From Macrothele yani (Eukaryota; Arthropoda; Arachnida; Araneae; Macrothelidae): a stretch of DNA of 64,000 nt. The notes beneath the pieces were generated by a model that ran no database searches, was not told the origin of the DNA, and was given only the letters and a program-made list of their open reading frames with translations. Each line of letters opens with the position of its first letter. The stretch's first letter is position 1. This document shows, in pieces, positions 52,631 through 61,433 of this stretch. The stretch is from contig CM076991.1 of NCBI GenBank assembly GCA_039090855.1, forward strand, positions 106,776,021-106,840,020. Reading direction: 5' to 3'. Position numbers and translations under genes: made by a program.

Positions 52631-53109
52631 CAATCCTTAGAAAAACATGCAAGAAATATGGACTTGGTTTTGGAGTCTCGACTCGTAACATCTTTTCTAT
52701 TATCAGAACTGATCGTGACGTGATTCCCGATCTATCTAGACCCGGTGTATACCGCATACCTTTAGTCAACCCTAATAATCCAGAGGATGTGAAATATTAT
52801 ATAGGTTCGACTGTCAGGACCTTAAAAGTACGATTATCGGAACACCAATATTACTTGAGGTCAGGCTCCACCAACACAGCACTAACTGAAACTGTGGACC
52901 AAGAGGGAAAAATACCTGACTGGAAGAACGCAGTGGTTTTGAACTCTAAAGTAACAAGGGGAAATGTTTTCCTCTCCGAGAGCTTATATATCCATTCATA
53001 TGGGCCTTTATGCTGTAACTCAGAACTTCCGTCATTCATTCCTCACATATGGAAAAAACTAATCCCCATCGATATGCCCGGACTACGGACAATATTGTAT
53101 AACCTTTAA
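52579..53109 (+). CDS. GIY-YIG endonuclease domain, Penelope-like
   Basis: An intact 176-codon frame. The domain starts after NIFSIIRTDRDVIPDLSRP: GVYRI (residues 56-60), YYIGS (73-77), the conserved Arg in TVRTLKVRLSEHQ (80-89), and a likely metal-binding Glu in FLSESLYIHS (about 134). GIY-YIG nucleases nick DNA; in Penelope-like retroelements the domain sits at the C-terminus after the RT. Here no RT is present upstream, so this is a 5'-truncated insertion with the start Met supplied by the inverted-repeat region. The Cys-rich insert typical between the two GIY-YIG strands of many Penelope proteins is missing. 3' of the ORF are a hairpin motif (53236) and an AATAAA (about 53291). Confidence 0.78.
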   Translation: MEAISPTHTAPQQLGMVTILRKTCKKYGLGFGVSTRNIFSIIRTDRDVIPDLSRPGVYRIPLVNPNNPEDVKYYIGSTVRTLKVRLSEHQYYLRSGSTNTALTETVDQEGKIPDWKNAVVLNSKVTRGNVFLSESLYIHSYGPLCCNSELPSFIPHIWKKLIPIDMPGLRTILYNL

Positions 53110-53235
53110 TATCTTCGAACTTTTGATCGTTTTTGATTTGCTATGTTGACCGATGTCAACGCCCACTGCGTTGCATCATGGGTCAAACCTGATCGTATAT
53201 AAGTGGACCACTTGTTGTTCTTTATGGCCTTAAGC

Positions 53236-53263
53236 CTGAAGATGGGATCTAGGGATCCCGAAA
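53236..53263 (+). ncRNA. hammerhead-like core motif (candidate)
   Basis: CTGAAGA (the hammerhead CUGANGA core with N = A), an unpaired T, a 6-bp stem GGGATC/GATCCC with loop TAGG, then GAAA. Hammerhead ribozymes are known from Penelope-like elements. The extra T at the base of stem II is not canonical and I could not assign stems I and III, so catalysis is doubtful. Confidence 0.3.
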
Positions 53264-53420
53264 GATCTCGCTTTTAACTTGCTTTTACTTGTGAATAAAG
53301 TTTTTTTAAATTAGTCTATAGTATCAGCAGGGATAATGTTTTTTTATCGTACGTAGACAGCTTTTATGACTTACATGTTGATATCTGTTGTCCAAGATAA
53401 ACGTAGGTATGTGTTATCTC

Positions 53421-56400
53421 GGGATGTAAGGTCAGGTGATGCGTAACATCACAGCCTCTCCTTGACAAATGTCAACCCCGCCTTCTCGTGGTGCATCCTG
53501 TTCCCACTAAAGGGGCTCTGACGACCGCCAATAGCGGTATAACTATACCATCGGGATCAGAGGAAATGCTATCCCACACTCACCAACCCGCTTGGCCAGC
53601 GTGGTGAGTTATGGCCAAACACCTCCAAAATGACTCTACAACTTAAATCTTGGCCCTCAGTCTCAGGCAGCTGGAATGTACCTGGCCAAGGCAGCGGCCA
53701 GTGCGACATGAAGGCAGAGGGTGCTAAGAATCCCCGGAGGACCGGACTAGGCTGCCATTTGATGCTGACCTTGGCTACCTATAACGGACGCTCCCTATCT
53801 TCTGATTCAAGGCTTCTTGAATTGGAAGAGGAACTACAAAGGATCAAGTGGGACATCGTCGGGCTAAGTGAGGTAAGGAGAAAAGGAGAAGATCTCATTG
53901 AACTGAAAAGTGGACATCTCTTCTATTATCGTGGGACAGATACTGGCAGAACTAGTGGTGTTGGATTTATAATAAACAAGAAACTGAAGGATAAAGTGGT
54001 AGAAGTTGAAAGTTCCTCTGACAGAGCTGCACGACTCGTTATCCAACTATCGAGAAGATACCAGGCTCAGATTATTCAAACTTATGCACCCACCACAAGT
54101 CATCCTGAAGAAGAAATTGAAGAATTTTATGAGGAAATTCGTCATCTAAATAATAAAGGTAAGCAGCACTTGAAGATAATTATGGGAGATTTCAATGCAA
54201 AAATAGGGCAACGGCAACAGAATGAAACTTCAGTAGGTAAATTCGGTCACGGCAACAGAAACCAGCGTGGAAATACTCTCGTTGAGTTTGCAGAGGCAGA
54301 AGGATTTTTCATCTTGAACTCCTTTTTCAAGAAAAAGCCACACAGGAAATGGACATGGAGACATCCAATTGGGACAACAAGTGAAATTGATTTTATTATG
54401 TGTAACAAAAAATTCGTCATCGAAGACTGCAGTGTGCTGAACAAGTTCAACACAGGTAGTGACCATAGATTGGTGAGATGTAAGATGCACCTCAACACTA
54501 AACTGGAACGTGGCAAGCTCATAAGACAAACAAAATGTATTGACATAACCAACCTTAAAAAACACCATAATACTTTCAAGTTGGAACTGAAGAACAGATT
54601 CTCTGCTTTAGAAGGCCTAACATCGGAAGAAGTGGATATTTCGGAAGTTAACAGAAAAGTAACCAAAGCTCTAATGGAAACAGCAACAAAACTAGCTGGG
54701 TCTAAGAACAAGTTGCATGTGAACAAATTATCAGGAAAAACCAAAATGTTGATGCAAAAAAGAAGAGAGATGAGGACAACTAAAGAAGATGTGACTTCCA
54801 AAGTGGAATATATAGAGCTATGCAAGACAGCACGAAAAAGTATCACTGAAGACGTAAGGAAATTCAACTGTGAGCTAGTGAGGAAAGCAATTGAAAACAA
54901 CCAAAGCCTTAAGATAGCAAAGGGACATCTCAGTAAGGGAAGAAAACAGATTATGGCTCTGAGAAAAGAAGATGGTTCTATAACAAGAAATAGAGGCGAA
55001 ATTTTGACAAGAGTGAAAGATTTCTACTCCAAATTATATGAAAGGGATGATACATGCACTCCAGACATCATGAAAGATACCAGTACTAGAGTTCCTCCAG
55101 TCCTTCCAGCAGAAGTTGCACATGCAATCAAGAACATGAAGCGGGGGAAAGCTCCAGGAGAAGATGGAATTACTATAGACATCATACAAGAAGCAAGTGG
55201 AGAAATTGAAACAGTACTCGCCCAAATTTTCACTCGATGCCTTAATGAAGGGAAGATTCCTGAGGATTGGAACAACGCTACAATGATCCTGCTACATAAA
55301 AAAGGTGACATTGAGGATCTCAGGAACTACAGACCTATCAGCCTCCTATCAGTGGTTTATAAAATCTTCACTAAAGTTCTTTCACACCGCTTGAAGGTAA
55401 CACTGGACATGGCTCAACCGAGAGAACAAGCTGGATTCAGGAGTGGCTACAGCACAATAGATCATATCCACGTACTGAGAGAACTAATTGAAAGAGCGAG
55501 GGAATATGAACTTCCATTGTGCATGGCTTTTATCGATTATGGAAAAGCCTTTGTTTCGGTGAAACCATCAGCAGTTACCACGGCTCTGAAATCCTGCGGT
55601 ATTGAAGATGCATACATTAATATTATTAATAACATCTATGAAAATGCAAGTGCAAAGATTCGGCTGTTTGAAAATACAACACACATAAAAATTGGAAAGG
55701 GAGTGAGACAAGGTGACACCATATCTCCGAAGCTCTTTAATGCCACATTGGAAAATGTCTTTCAATCACTGAACTGGGAAAACAAAGGGATAAAGATTAA
55801 TGGAGATTATCTAACCCACCTTCGTTTTGCTGATGACGTAGTCATTTTTGCAACTACCCCATCAGAGCTGCAGAGTATGATCCAGGAACTTGCTGACAAG
55901 AGTAAAGAAGTGGGATTAAAAATGAACTTTCAGAAGACAAAAGTGATGTTTAATGCTTTTACAAGAAATGAAGATTTATCGATTGATGGAGAAAAACTGG
56001 AGATAACAGATACATATGTTTATCTTGGACAACAGATATCAAGTGAGGGTCACATTGATGAAGAAATCAATCGGCGTACAAAACTTGCCTGGAGAACTTT
56101 TGGAAGAAACAGCATAATTTTCAAGAGCAATATGCCATTATGTCTTAAAAGAAAAGTGTTTGATCAATGCATCCTTCCAGTGCTTACGTATGGTGCAGAG
56201 ACGTGGACCTTAACTAAAAGAGACATACAAAGGCTGCAGACAACTCAAAGAAGCATGGAGAGGTGCATGCTTGGTATAAACAGGAGAGATAAGAAGAGGA
56301 ACTCGTGGATCCGAAAAATGACGAGAGTGGAAGACATCATGATCAGAGTTAAATCCCTGAAATGGCAATGGGCTGGACATACTGCCAGAAGGACAGACCA

Positions 56401-56606
56401 TAGATGGACAGCCGAAATTTTAGATTGGATTCCAAGGGACAGGAAAAGACCCAGAAAAAGACCACATGGGAGATGGGTGGATGAAATTCGTAAATATGCG
56501 GGAGTGACATGGAGGAGACTGGCACAAGACAGACCGTTGTGGAGGAAACTTGGGGAGACCTTCGTCCAGCAGTGGATTGATAATGGTTGACAATGATGAT
56601 GATGAT
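53421..56606 (+). mobile_element. RTE retrotransposon copy 2, full length
   Basis: It begins GGGATGTAAGGTCAGGTGAT, the 5' end shared with copies 3 and 4, has a ~209-bp leader, one ORF, and ends in (GAT)n. GTGTTATCTC flanks it on both sides (53411-53420 and 56607-56616). About 3.19 kb. Confidence 0.95.
53630..56590 (+). CDS. RTE endonuclease-reverse transcriptase, motif A altered
   Basis: An uninterrupted 986-codon frame. The N-terminal APE-type endonuclease covers roughly residues 47-290: LATYNGRSL, DIVGLSEVRRKG, QTYAPTTSHPEEE, IIMGDFNAKIG and TGSDHRLVRCKM. A coiled, charged linker follows. The RT covers about 510-800: NMKRGKAPGEDGITIDIIQE, LLHKKGDIEDLRNYRPISLL, QAGFRSGYSTIDHI, GVRQGDTISPKLFN and RFADDVVIFATTP (near residue 733). 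The C-terminal region is TARRTDHRWTAEILDWIPRD. In motif A this copy reads AFIDYGKAFVSV, where the other copies have AFIDYEKAFDSV: Glu638 is Gly and Asp642 is Val (codon GTT, 55553-55555). The second Asp of motif A is widely conserved, so activity is doubtful although the frame is open. Confidence 0.95.
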   Translation: MTLQLKSWPSVSGSWNVPGQGSGQCDMKAEGAKNPRRTGLGCHLMLTLATYNGRSLSSDSRLLELEEELQRIKWDIVGLSEVRRKGEDLIELKSGHLFYYRGTDTGRTSGVGFIINKKLKDKVVEVESSSDRAARLVIQLSRRYQAQIIQTYAPTTSHPEEEIEEFYEEIRHLNNKGKQHLKIIMGDFNAKIGQRQQNETSVGKFGHGNRNQRGNTLVEFAEAEGFFILNSFFKKKPHRKWTWRHPIGTTSEIDFIMCNKKFVIEDCSVLNKFNTGSDHRLVRCKMHLNTKLERGKLIRQTKCIDITNLKKHHNTFKLELKNRFSALEGLTSEEVDISEVNRKVTKALMETATKLAGSKNKLHVNKLSGKTKMLMQKRREMRTTKEDVTSKVEYIELCKTARKSITEDVRKFNCELVRKAIENNQSLKIAKGHLSKGRKQIMALRKEDGSITRNRGEILTRVKDFYSKLYERDDTCTPDIMKDTSTRVPPVLPAEVAHAIKNMKRGKAPGEDGITIDIIQEASGEIETVLAQIFTRCLNEGKIPEDWNNATMILLHKKGDIEDLRNYRPISLLSVVYKIFTKVLSHRLKVTLDMAQPREQAGFRSGYSTIDHIHVLRELIERAREYELPLCMAFIDYGKAFVSVKPSAVTTALKSCGIEDAYINIINNIYENASAKIRLFENTTHIKIGKGVRQGDTISPKLFNATLENVFQSLNWENKGIKINGDYLTHLRFADDVVIFATTPSELQSMIQELADKSKEVGLKMNFQKTKVMFNAFTRNEDLSIDGEKLEITDTYVYLGQQISSEGHIDEEINRRTKLAWRTFGRNSIIFKSNMPLCLKRKVFDQCILPVLTYGAETWTLTKRDIQRLQTTQRSMERCMLGINRRDKKRNSWIRKMTRVEDIMIRVKSLKWQWAGHTARRTDHRWTAEILDWIPRDRKRPRKRPHGRWVDEIRKYAGVTWRRLAQDRPLWRKLGETFVQQWIDNG

Positions 56607-57076
56607 GTGTTATCTCTTGCTTTTCTCCATCAATCGATAAATCCTCATTTCCTGTAAAAGCATTGTACATCACTTTTGTCTTTCGAAAGTTCATTTTTAA
56701 TCCCACTTCTTTATTCTTGTCAGCAAGTTCCTGGATCATACTCTGCAGCTCTGATGGGGTAGTTGCAAAAATAATTACGTCAGCAGCAAAACGAAGGTGA
56801 GTTAGATAATCTCCATTAACCTTTATCCCTTTGTTTTCCCAGTTCAGTGATTGAAAGACATTTTCCAATGTGGCGTTAAATAGCTTGGGTGATATGGTGT
56901 CACCTTGTCTCGCTCACTCCGCTTCCAATTTTTATGTGTGTTGTATTTTGAAACAGCCGAATCTTTGCACTTGCATTTTCATAGATGTTATGAATAATAT
57001 TAATGTATGCATCTTCAATACCGCAGGATTTCAAAGCCATTGTAACTGCTGATGTTTTCACCGAATCAAAGGATAT

Positions 57077-57212
57077 ATATATATTTGCCTAAAAGCAAAG
57101 TTAAAGACAAAATTTACAACCTAAAATTTAAAACATAATGGCATATTGCTCTTGAAAATTATGCTGCTTCTTCCAAAAGCTCTCCAGGCAAGTTTATATA
57201 TATATATATATC
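57077..57212. other. TA-rich junction with a 65-bp RTE scrap
   Basis: 57130-57194 matches RTE minus-strand sequence (CATAATGGCATATTGCTCTT … CTCTCCAGGCAAGTTT), flanked by TA runs. 57077-57129 loosely resembles the end of the 60401-61433 spacer in reverse orientation. Confidence 0.6.
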
Positions 57213-60200
57213 ATCATCATCATCATTGTCAACCATTATCAATCCACTGCTGGACGAAGGTCTCCCCAAGTTTCCTCCACAACGGTCTGTCTTGTGCCAG
57301 TCTCCTCCATGTCACCCCTGCATACTTTCGAATTTCATCCACCCATCTCCCATGTGGTCTTCTTCTGGGTCTTTTCCTGTCCCTTGGAATCCAATCTAAA
57401 ATTTCGGCTGTCCATCGATGATCTGTCCTTCTGGCAGTATGTCCAGCCCATTGCCATTTCAGGGATTTAACTCTGATCATGATGTCTTCCACTCTTGTCA
57501 TTTTTCGGATCCACGAGTTCCTCTTCTTATCTCTCCTGGTTACACCAAGCATGCACCTCTCCATGCTTCTTTGAGTTGTCTGCAGCCTTTGTATGTCTCT
57601 TTTAGTTAAGGTCCACGTCTCTGCACCATACGTAAGCACTGGAAGGATGCATTGATCAAACACTTTTCTTTTAAGACATAATGGCATATTGCTCTTGAAA
57701 ATTATGCTGTTTCTTCCAAAAGCTCTCCAGGCAAGTTTTGTACGCCGATTAATTTCTTCATCAATGTGACCCTCACTTGATATCTGCTGTCCAAGATAAA
57801 CGTACGTGTCTGTTATCTCCAGCTTTTCTCCATCAATCGATAAATCTTCATTTCTTGTAAAAGCATTGAACATCACTTTTGTCTTCTGAAAGTTCATTTT
57901 TAATCCCACTTCTTTACTCTTGTCAGCAAGTTGCTGGATCATACTCTGCAGCTCTGATGGGGTAGTTGCAAAAATGACTACGTCATCAGCAAAACGAAGG
58001 TGGGTTAGATAATCTCCATTAATCTTTATCCCCTTGTTTTCCCAGCTCAGTGACTGAAAAACACCCTCCAATGTGGCATTAAAGAGCTTCGGAGATATGG
58101 TGTCACCTTGTCTCACTCCCTTTCCAATTTTTACGTGTGTTGTATTTTCAAACAGCCTAATCTTTGCACTTGCATTTTCATAGATGTTATTAATAATATT
58201 AATGTATGCATCTTCAATACCGCAGGTTTTCAGAGCCATTGTAACTGCTGATGGTTTCACCGAATCAAAGGCTTTTTCATAATCGATAAAAGCCATGCAC
58301 AATGGAAGTTCATATTCCCTCGCTCTTTCAATTAGTTCTCTCAGCACGTGGATATGATCTATTGTGCTGTAGCCACTCCTGAATCCAGCTTGTTCTCTCG
58401 GTTGAGCCATGTCCAGTGTTACCTTCAAGCGGTGTGAAAGAACTTTAGTGAAGATTTTATAAACTACTGATAGGAGGCTGATAGGTCTGTAGTTTCCGAG
58501 ATCCTCAATGTCACCTTTCTTATGTAGCAGGATCATTGTAGCGGTGTTCCAATCCTCAGGAATCTTTCCTTCATTAAGGCATCGAGTGAAAATTTGGGCG
58601 AGTACCGTTTCGATTTCTCCACTTGCTTCTTGTATGATGTCTACAGTAATTCCATCTTCTCCTGGAGCTTTTCCTCGCTTCATGTTCTTGATTGCATGTG
58701 CAACTTCTGCTGGAAGGACTGGAGGAACTCTGGTACTGGTATCTTTCATGATGTCTGGGAGTGCATGTATCATCCCTTTCATATAATTTGGAGTAGAAAT
58801 CTTTCACTCTTGTCAAAATTTCGCCTCTATTTCTTGTTACAGAACCATCTTCTTTTCTCAGTGCCATAATCTGTTTTCTTCCCTTACTGAGATGTCCCTT
58901 TGCTATCTTTAGGCTTTGGTTGTTTTCAATTGCTTTCCTCACTAGTTCACAGTTGAATTTCCTTACGTCTTCAGTGATACTTTTTCTTACTGTCTTGCAT
59001 AGCTCTATATATTCCACTTTGGAAGTCACATCTTTTTTAGTTGTCCTCATCTCTCTTCTTTTTTGCATCAACATTTTGGTTTTTCCTGATAATTTGTTCA
59101 CATGCAACTTGTTCTTGGACCCAGCTAATTTTGTTGCTGTTTCCATAAGAGCTTTGGTTACTTTTCTGTTAACTTCAGAGATGTTCACTTCTTCCGATGT
59201 TAGGCCTTCTAAAGCAGAGAACCTGTTCTTCAGTTCTAACTTGAAGGTATTATGGTGTTTTTTAAGGTTGGTTATGTCAATAGATTTTGTTTGTCCTATG
59301 AGCTTGCCACGTTCAAGTTTAGTGTTGAGGTGCATCTTACATCTCACCAATCTATGGTCACTACCTGTGTTGAACTTGTTTAGCACACTGCAGTCTTCTA
59401 TGACGAATTTTTTGTTACACATAATAAAATCAATTTCACTTGTCGTCCCATTTGGATGTCTCCATGTCCATTTCCTGTGTGGCTTTTTCTTGAAGAAGGA
59501 GTTCAAGATGAAAAACCCTTCTGCCTCTGCAAACTCAACGAGAGTATTTCCACGCTGGTTTCTGTTGCCATGACCGAATTTACCTACTGAAGTTTCATTC
59601 TGTTGCCGTTGCCCTATTTTTGCATTGAAATCTCCCATAATTATTTTCAAGTGCTGCTTACCTTTATTATTTAGATGACAAATTTCCTCATAAAATTCTT
59701 CAATTTCTTCTTCAGGATGACTTGTGGTGGGTGCATAAATTTGAATAATCTGAGCCTGGTATCTTTTCGAGAGTTGGATAACAAGTCGTGCAGCTCTGTC
59801 AGAGGAACTTTCAACTTCTACAACTTTATCCTTCAGTTTCTTGTTTATTATAAATCCAACACCACTAGTTCTGCCAGTATCTGTCCCACGATAGTAGAAG
59901 AGATGTCCACTTTTCAGTTCGATGAGATCTTCTCCTTTTCTCCTTACCTCACTTAGCCCCACAATGTCCCACTTGATCCTTTGTAGTTCCTCTTCCAATT
60001 CAAGAAGCCTTGAATCAGAAGATAGGGAGCGTCCATTGTAAGTAGCCAAGGTCAGCATCAGATGGCAGCCTAGTCCGGTCCTCCGGGGATTCTTAGCACC
60101 CTCTGCCTTCATGTCGCACTGGCCGCTGCCTTGGCCAGGTACATTCCAGCTGCCGGAGACTGAGGGCCAAGATTTAAGTTGTGGAATCATTTTGGAGGGG

Positions 60201-60399
60201 TTTGGCCATAACTCACCACGCTGGCCAAGCGGGTTGGTGAGTGTGGGATAGCATTTCCTCTGATCCCGATGGTATAGTTATACCGCTATGGGCGGTCGTC
60301 AGAGCCCCTTTAGTGGGAACAGGATGCACCACGAGAAGGCGGGGTTGACATTTGTCAAGGAGAGGCTGTGATGTTACGCATCACCTGACCTTACATCCC

Positions 60400-60400
<1 letters not shown>
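57213..60400 (-). pseudogene. RTE copy 3, full length with one frameshift
   Basis: The minus strand runs from the shared 5' end (GGGATGTAAGG, 60400) through the leader and ATG at 60190 to the (GAT)n end at 57213. The endonuclease and linker are open from 60190 to about 58770. One extra base in a C run (G run at 57-59 of 58757-58759 on the plus strand) then shifts the frame, and the RT is open in the new frame to 57229. Motif A is AFIDYEKAFDSV and the active site RFADDVVIF, both intact. Apart from the single base the copy looks complete. It is flanked by TA runs on both sides, so no target duplication can be read. Confidence 0.93.
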
Positions 60401-60430
<30 letters not shown>

Positions 60431-61433
60431 TTTGTTCTTGTACAATTTTTCTATTTTGTTTTAATTGTGTTCGTTAAAAGCGAAAAATATATTTTTCTTA
60501 TTTGGCATTGGTGCAAATTGTTTTCCTAACTTTTCGAGTTTTTTTTTTCACTTAATCTTGGAAATTGTGCGCGTGTTTGAGCACTTTCTTTGAACAGTTT
60601 GCTGTTTACTCGACCTGGTGGTCAACGTTGTTTTTTCGTAGTTGGTTGGTGCAAAATTTCTTCCTTTTATACACTTAAAGCACTCCTGGAATATTTTGTA
60701 AATATTGCAACTATTTTTTAACTTTATGTATTTTTTCCAAAGCATTTTTTTTGTTCTTATGGCTTCCGTTTTCGTGGAAGCTGTATGTACAAAAGTTCGT
60801 ATTTACTTACATGTCTCTGTTGTAATTCTTATTATTTTATTTTTATTTTTATTGTATTTTCGGAAATGCTTTTTTACCCCAAGGAATGACATTATTTAAG
60901 TGCTTTTAGTACTTTGTTTCATGTTTGGAACTTCTCTTGGGAGGTTTGATTGCTCAACCACGTGCTTTAACTAAATTTTCGGTTTGTTTGTTCAAACCTT
61001 CTCACAACTTGTGAGCTGTTTTGAAAACGTTTTCCTGTTTCTTGTGACAGATGACGAATATGGGTTGGGCCAGGAAAGTTATAGATGTATGCAAAAACTT
61101 TAGCCAAATTATTTTTCCCGCGCCATTGAGGGCGGTTATGTTAATTACAAATTATTGTGGGATTTATACTTGCATCTATGGCTTTGCAGAAACCCATTTC
61201 CAACTAGGACTTTGTGGAAGTGAGAAAATGCAGAGTTTTGCTGGCCCTTGATAAAGCCAAGGCTCGGCATTATCGACACTTTTTGCATTCTATTTTTGCT
61301 ATTATTTTAGTTTTCACTCATGCCTGTTGGGTTTTGAGGGTTAAATTTGTAGTTTTTGTCCTAGTTAAATATTTTTGTTTTTGTTTCAGTCTCTGCTTTG
61401 CAGTTTATATTTGCCTATATATATATATATAAC
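60401..61433 (+). repeat. Penelope-associated sequence between two RTE copies
   Basis: About 1 kb, T-rich, starting and ending in TA microsatellites. It shares several words with 51120-51800 in reverse orientation (listed there). The frame at 61051-61251 covers CGSEKMQSFAGP and has no recognisable domain. It separates two RTE copies that point away from each other. Confidence 0.6.

Larger units (their letters stand above)
53378..57076 (-). pseudogene. old RTE fragment, split by RTE copy 2
   Basis: 53378-53420 and 56617-57076 are adjoining parts of one minus-strand RTE copy (GATATCTGTTGTCCAAGATA; then TTTTCTCCATCAATCGATAA). The fragment covers about 170 codons of the RT. The RT active-site box reads RFAADVIIF where RFADDVVIF is usual, so one catalytic Asp is Ala. 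It ends near 57076 in a TA-rich stretch. The full-length RTE on the other strand landed in it with a 10-bp target duplication. Confidence 0.88.

Noticed and set aside
54230..54900. Long minus-strand frames opposite the RTE ORF (also opposite copies 3 and 4)
   Set aside because: They recur wherever the RTE occurs and are antisense shadows of its coding strand.
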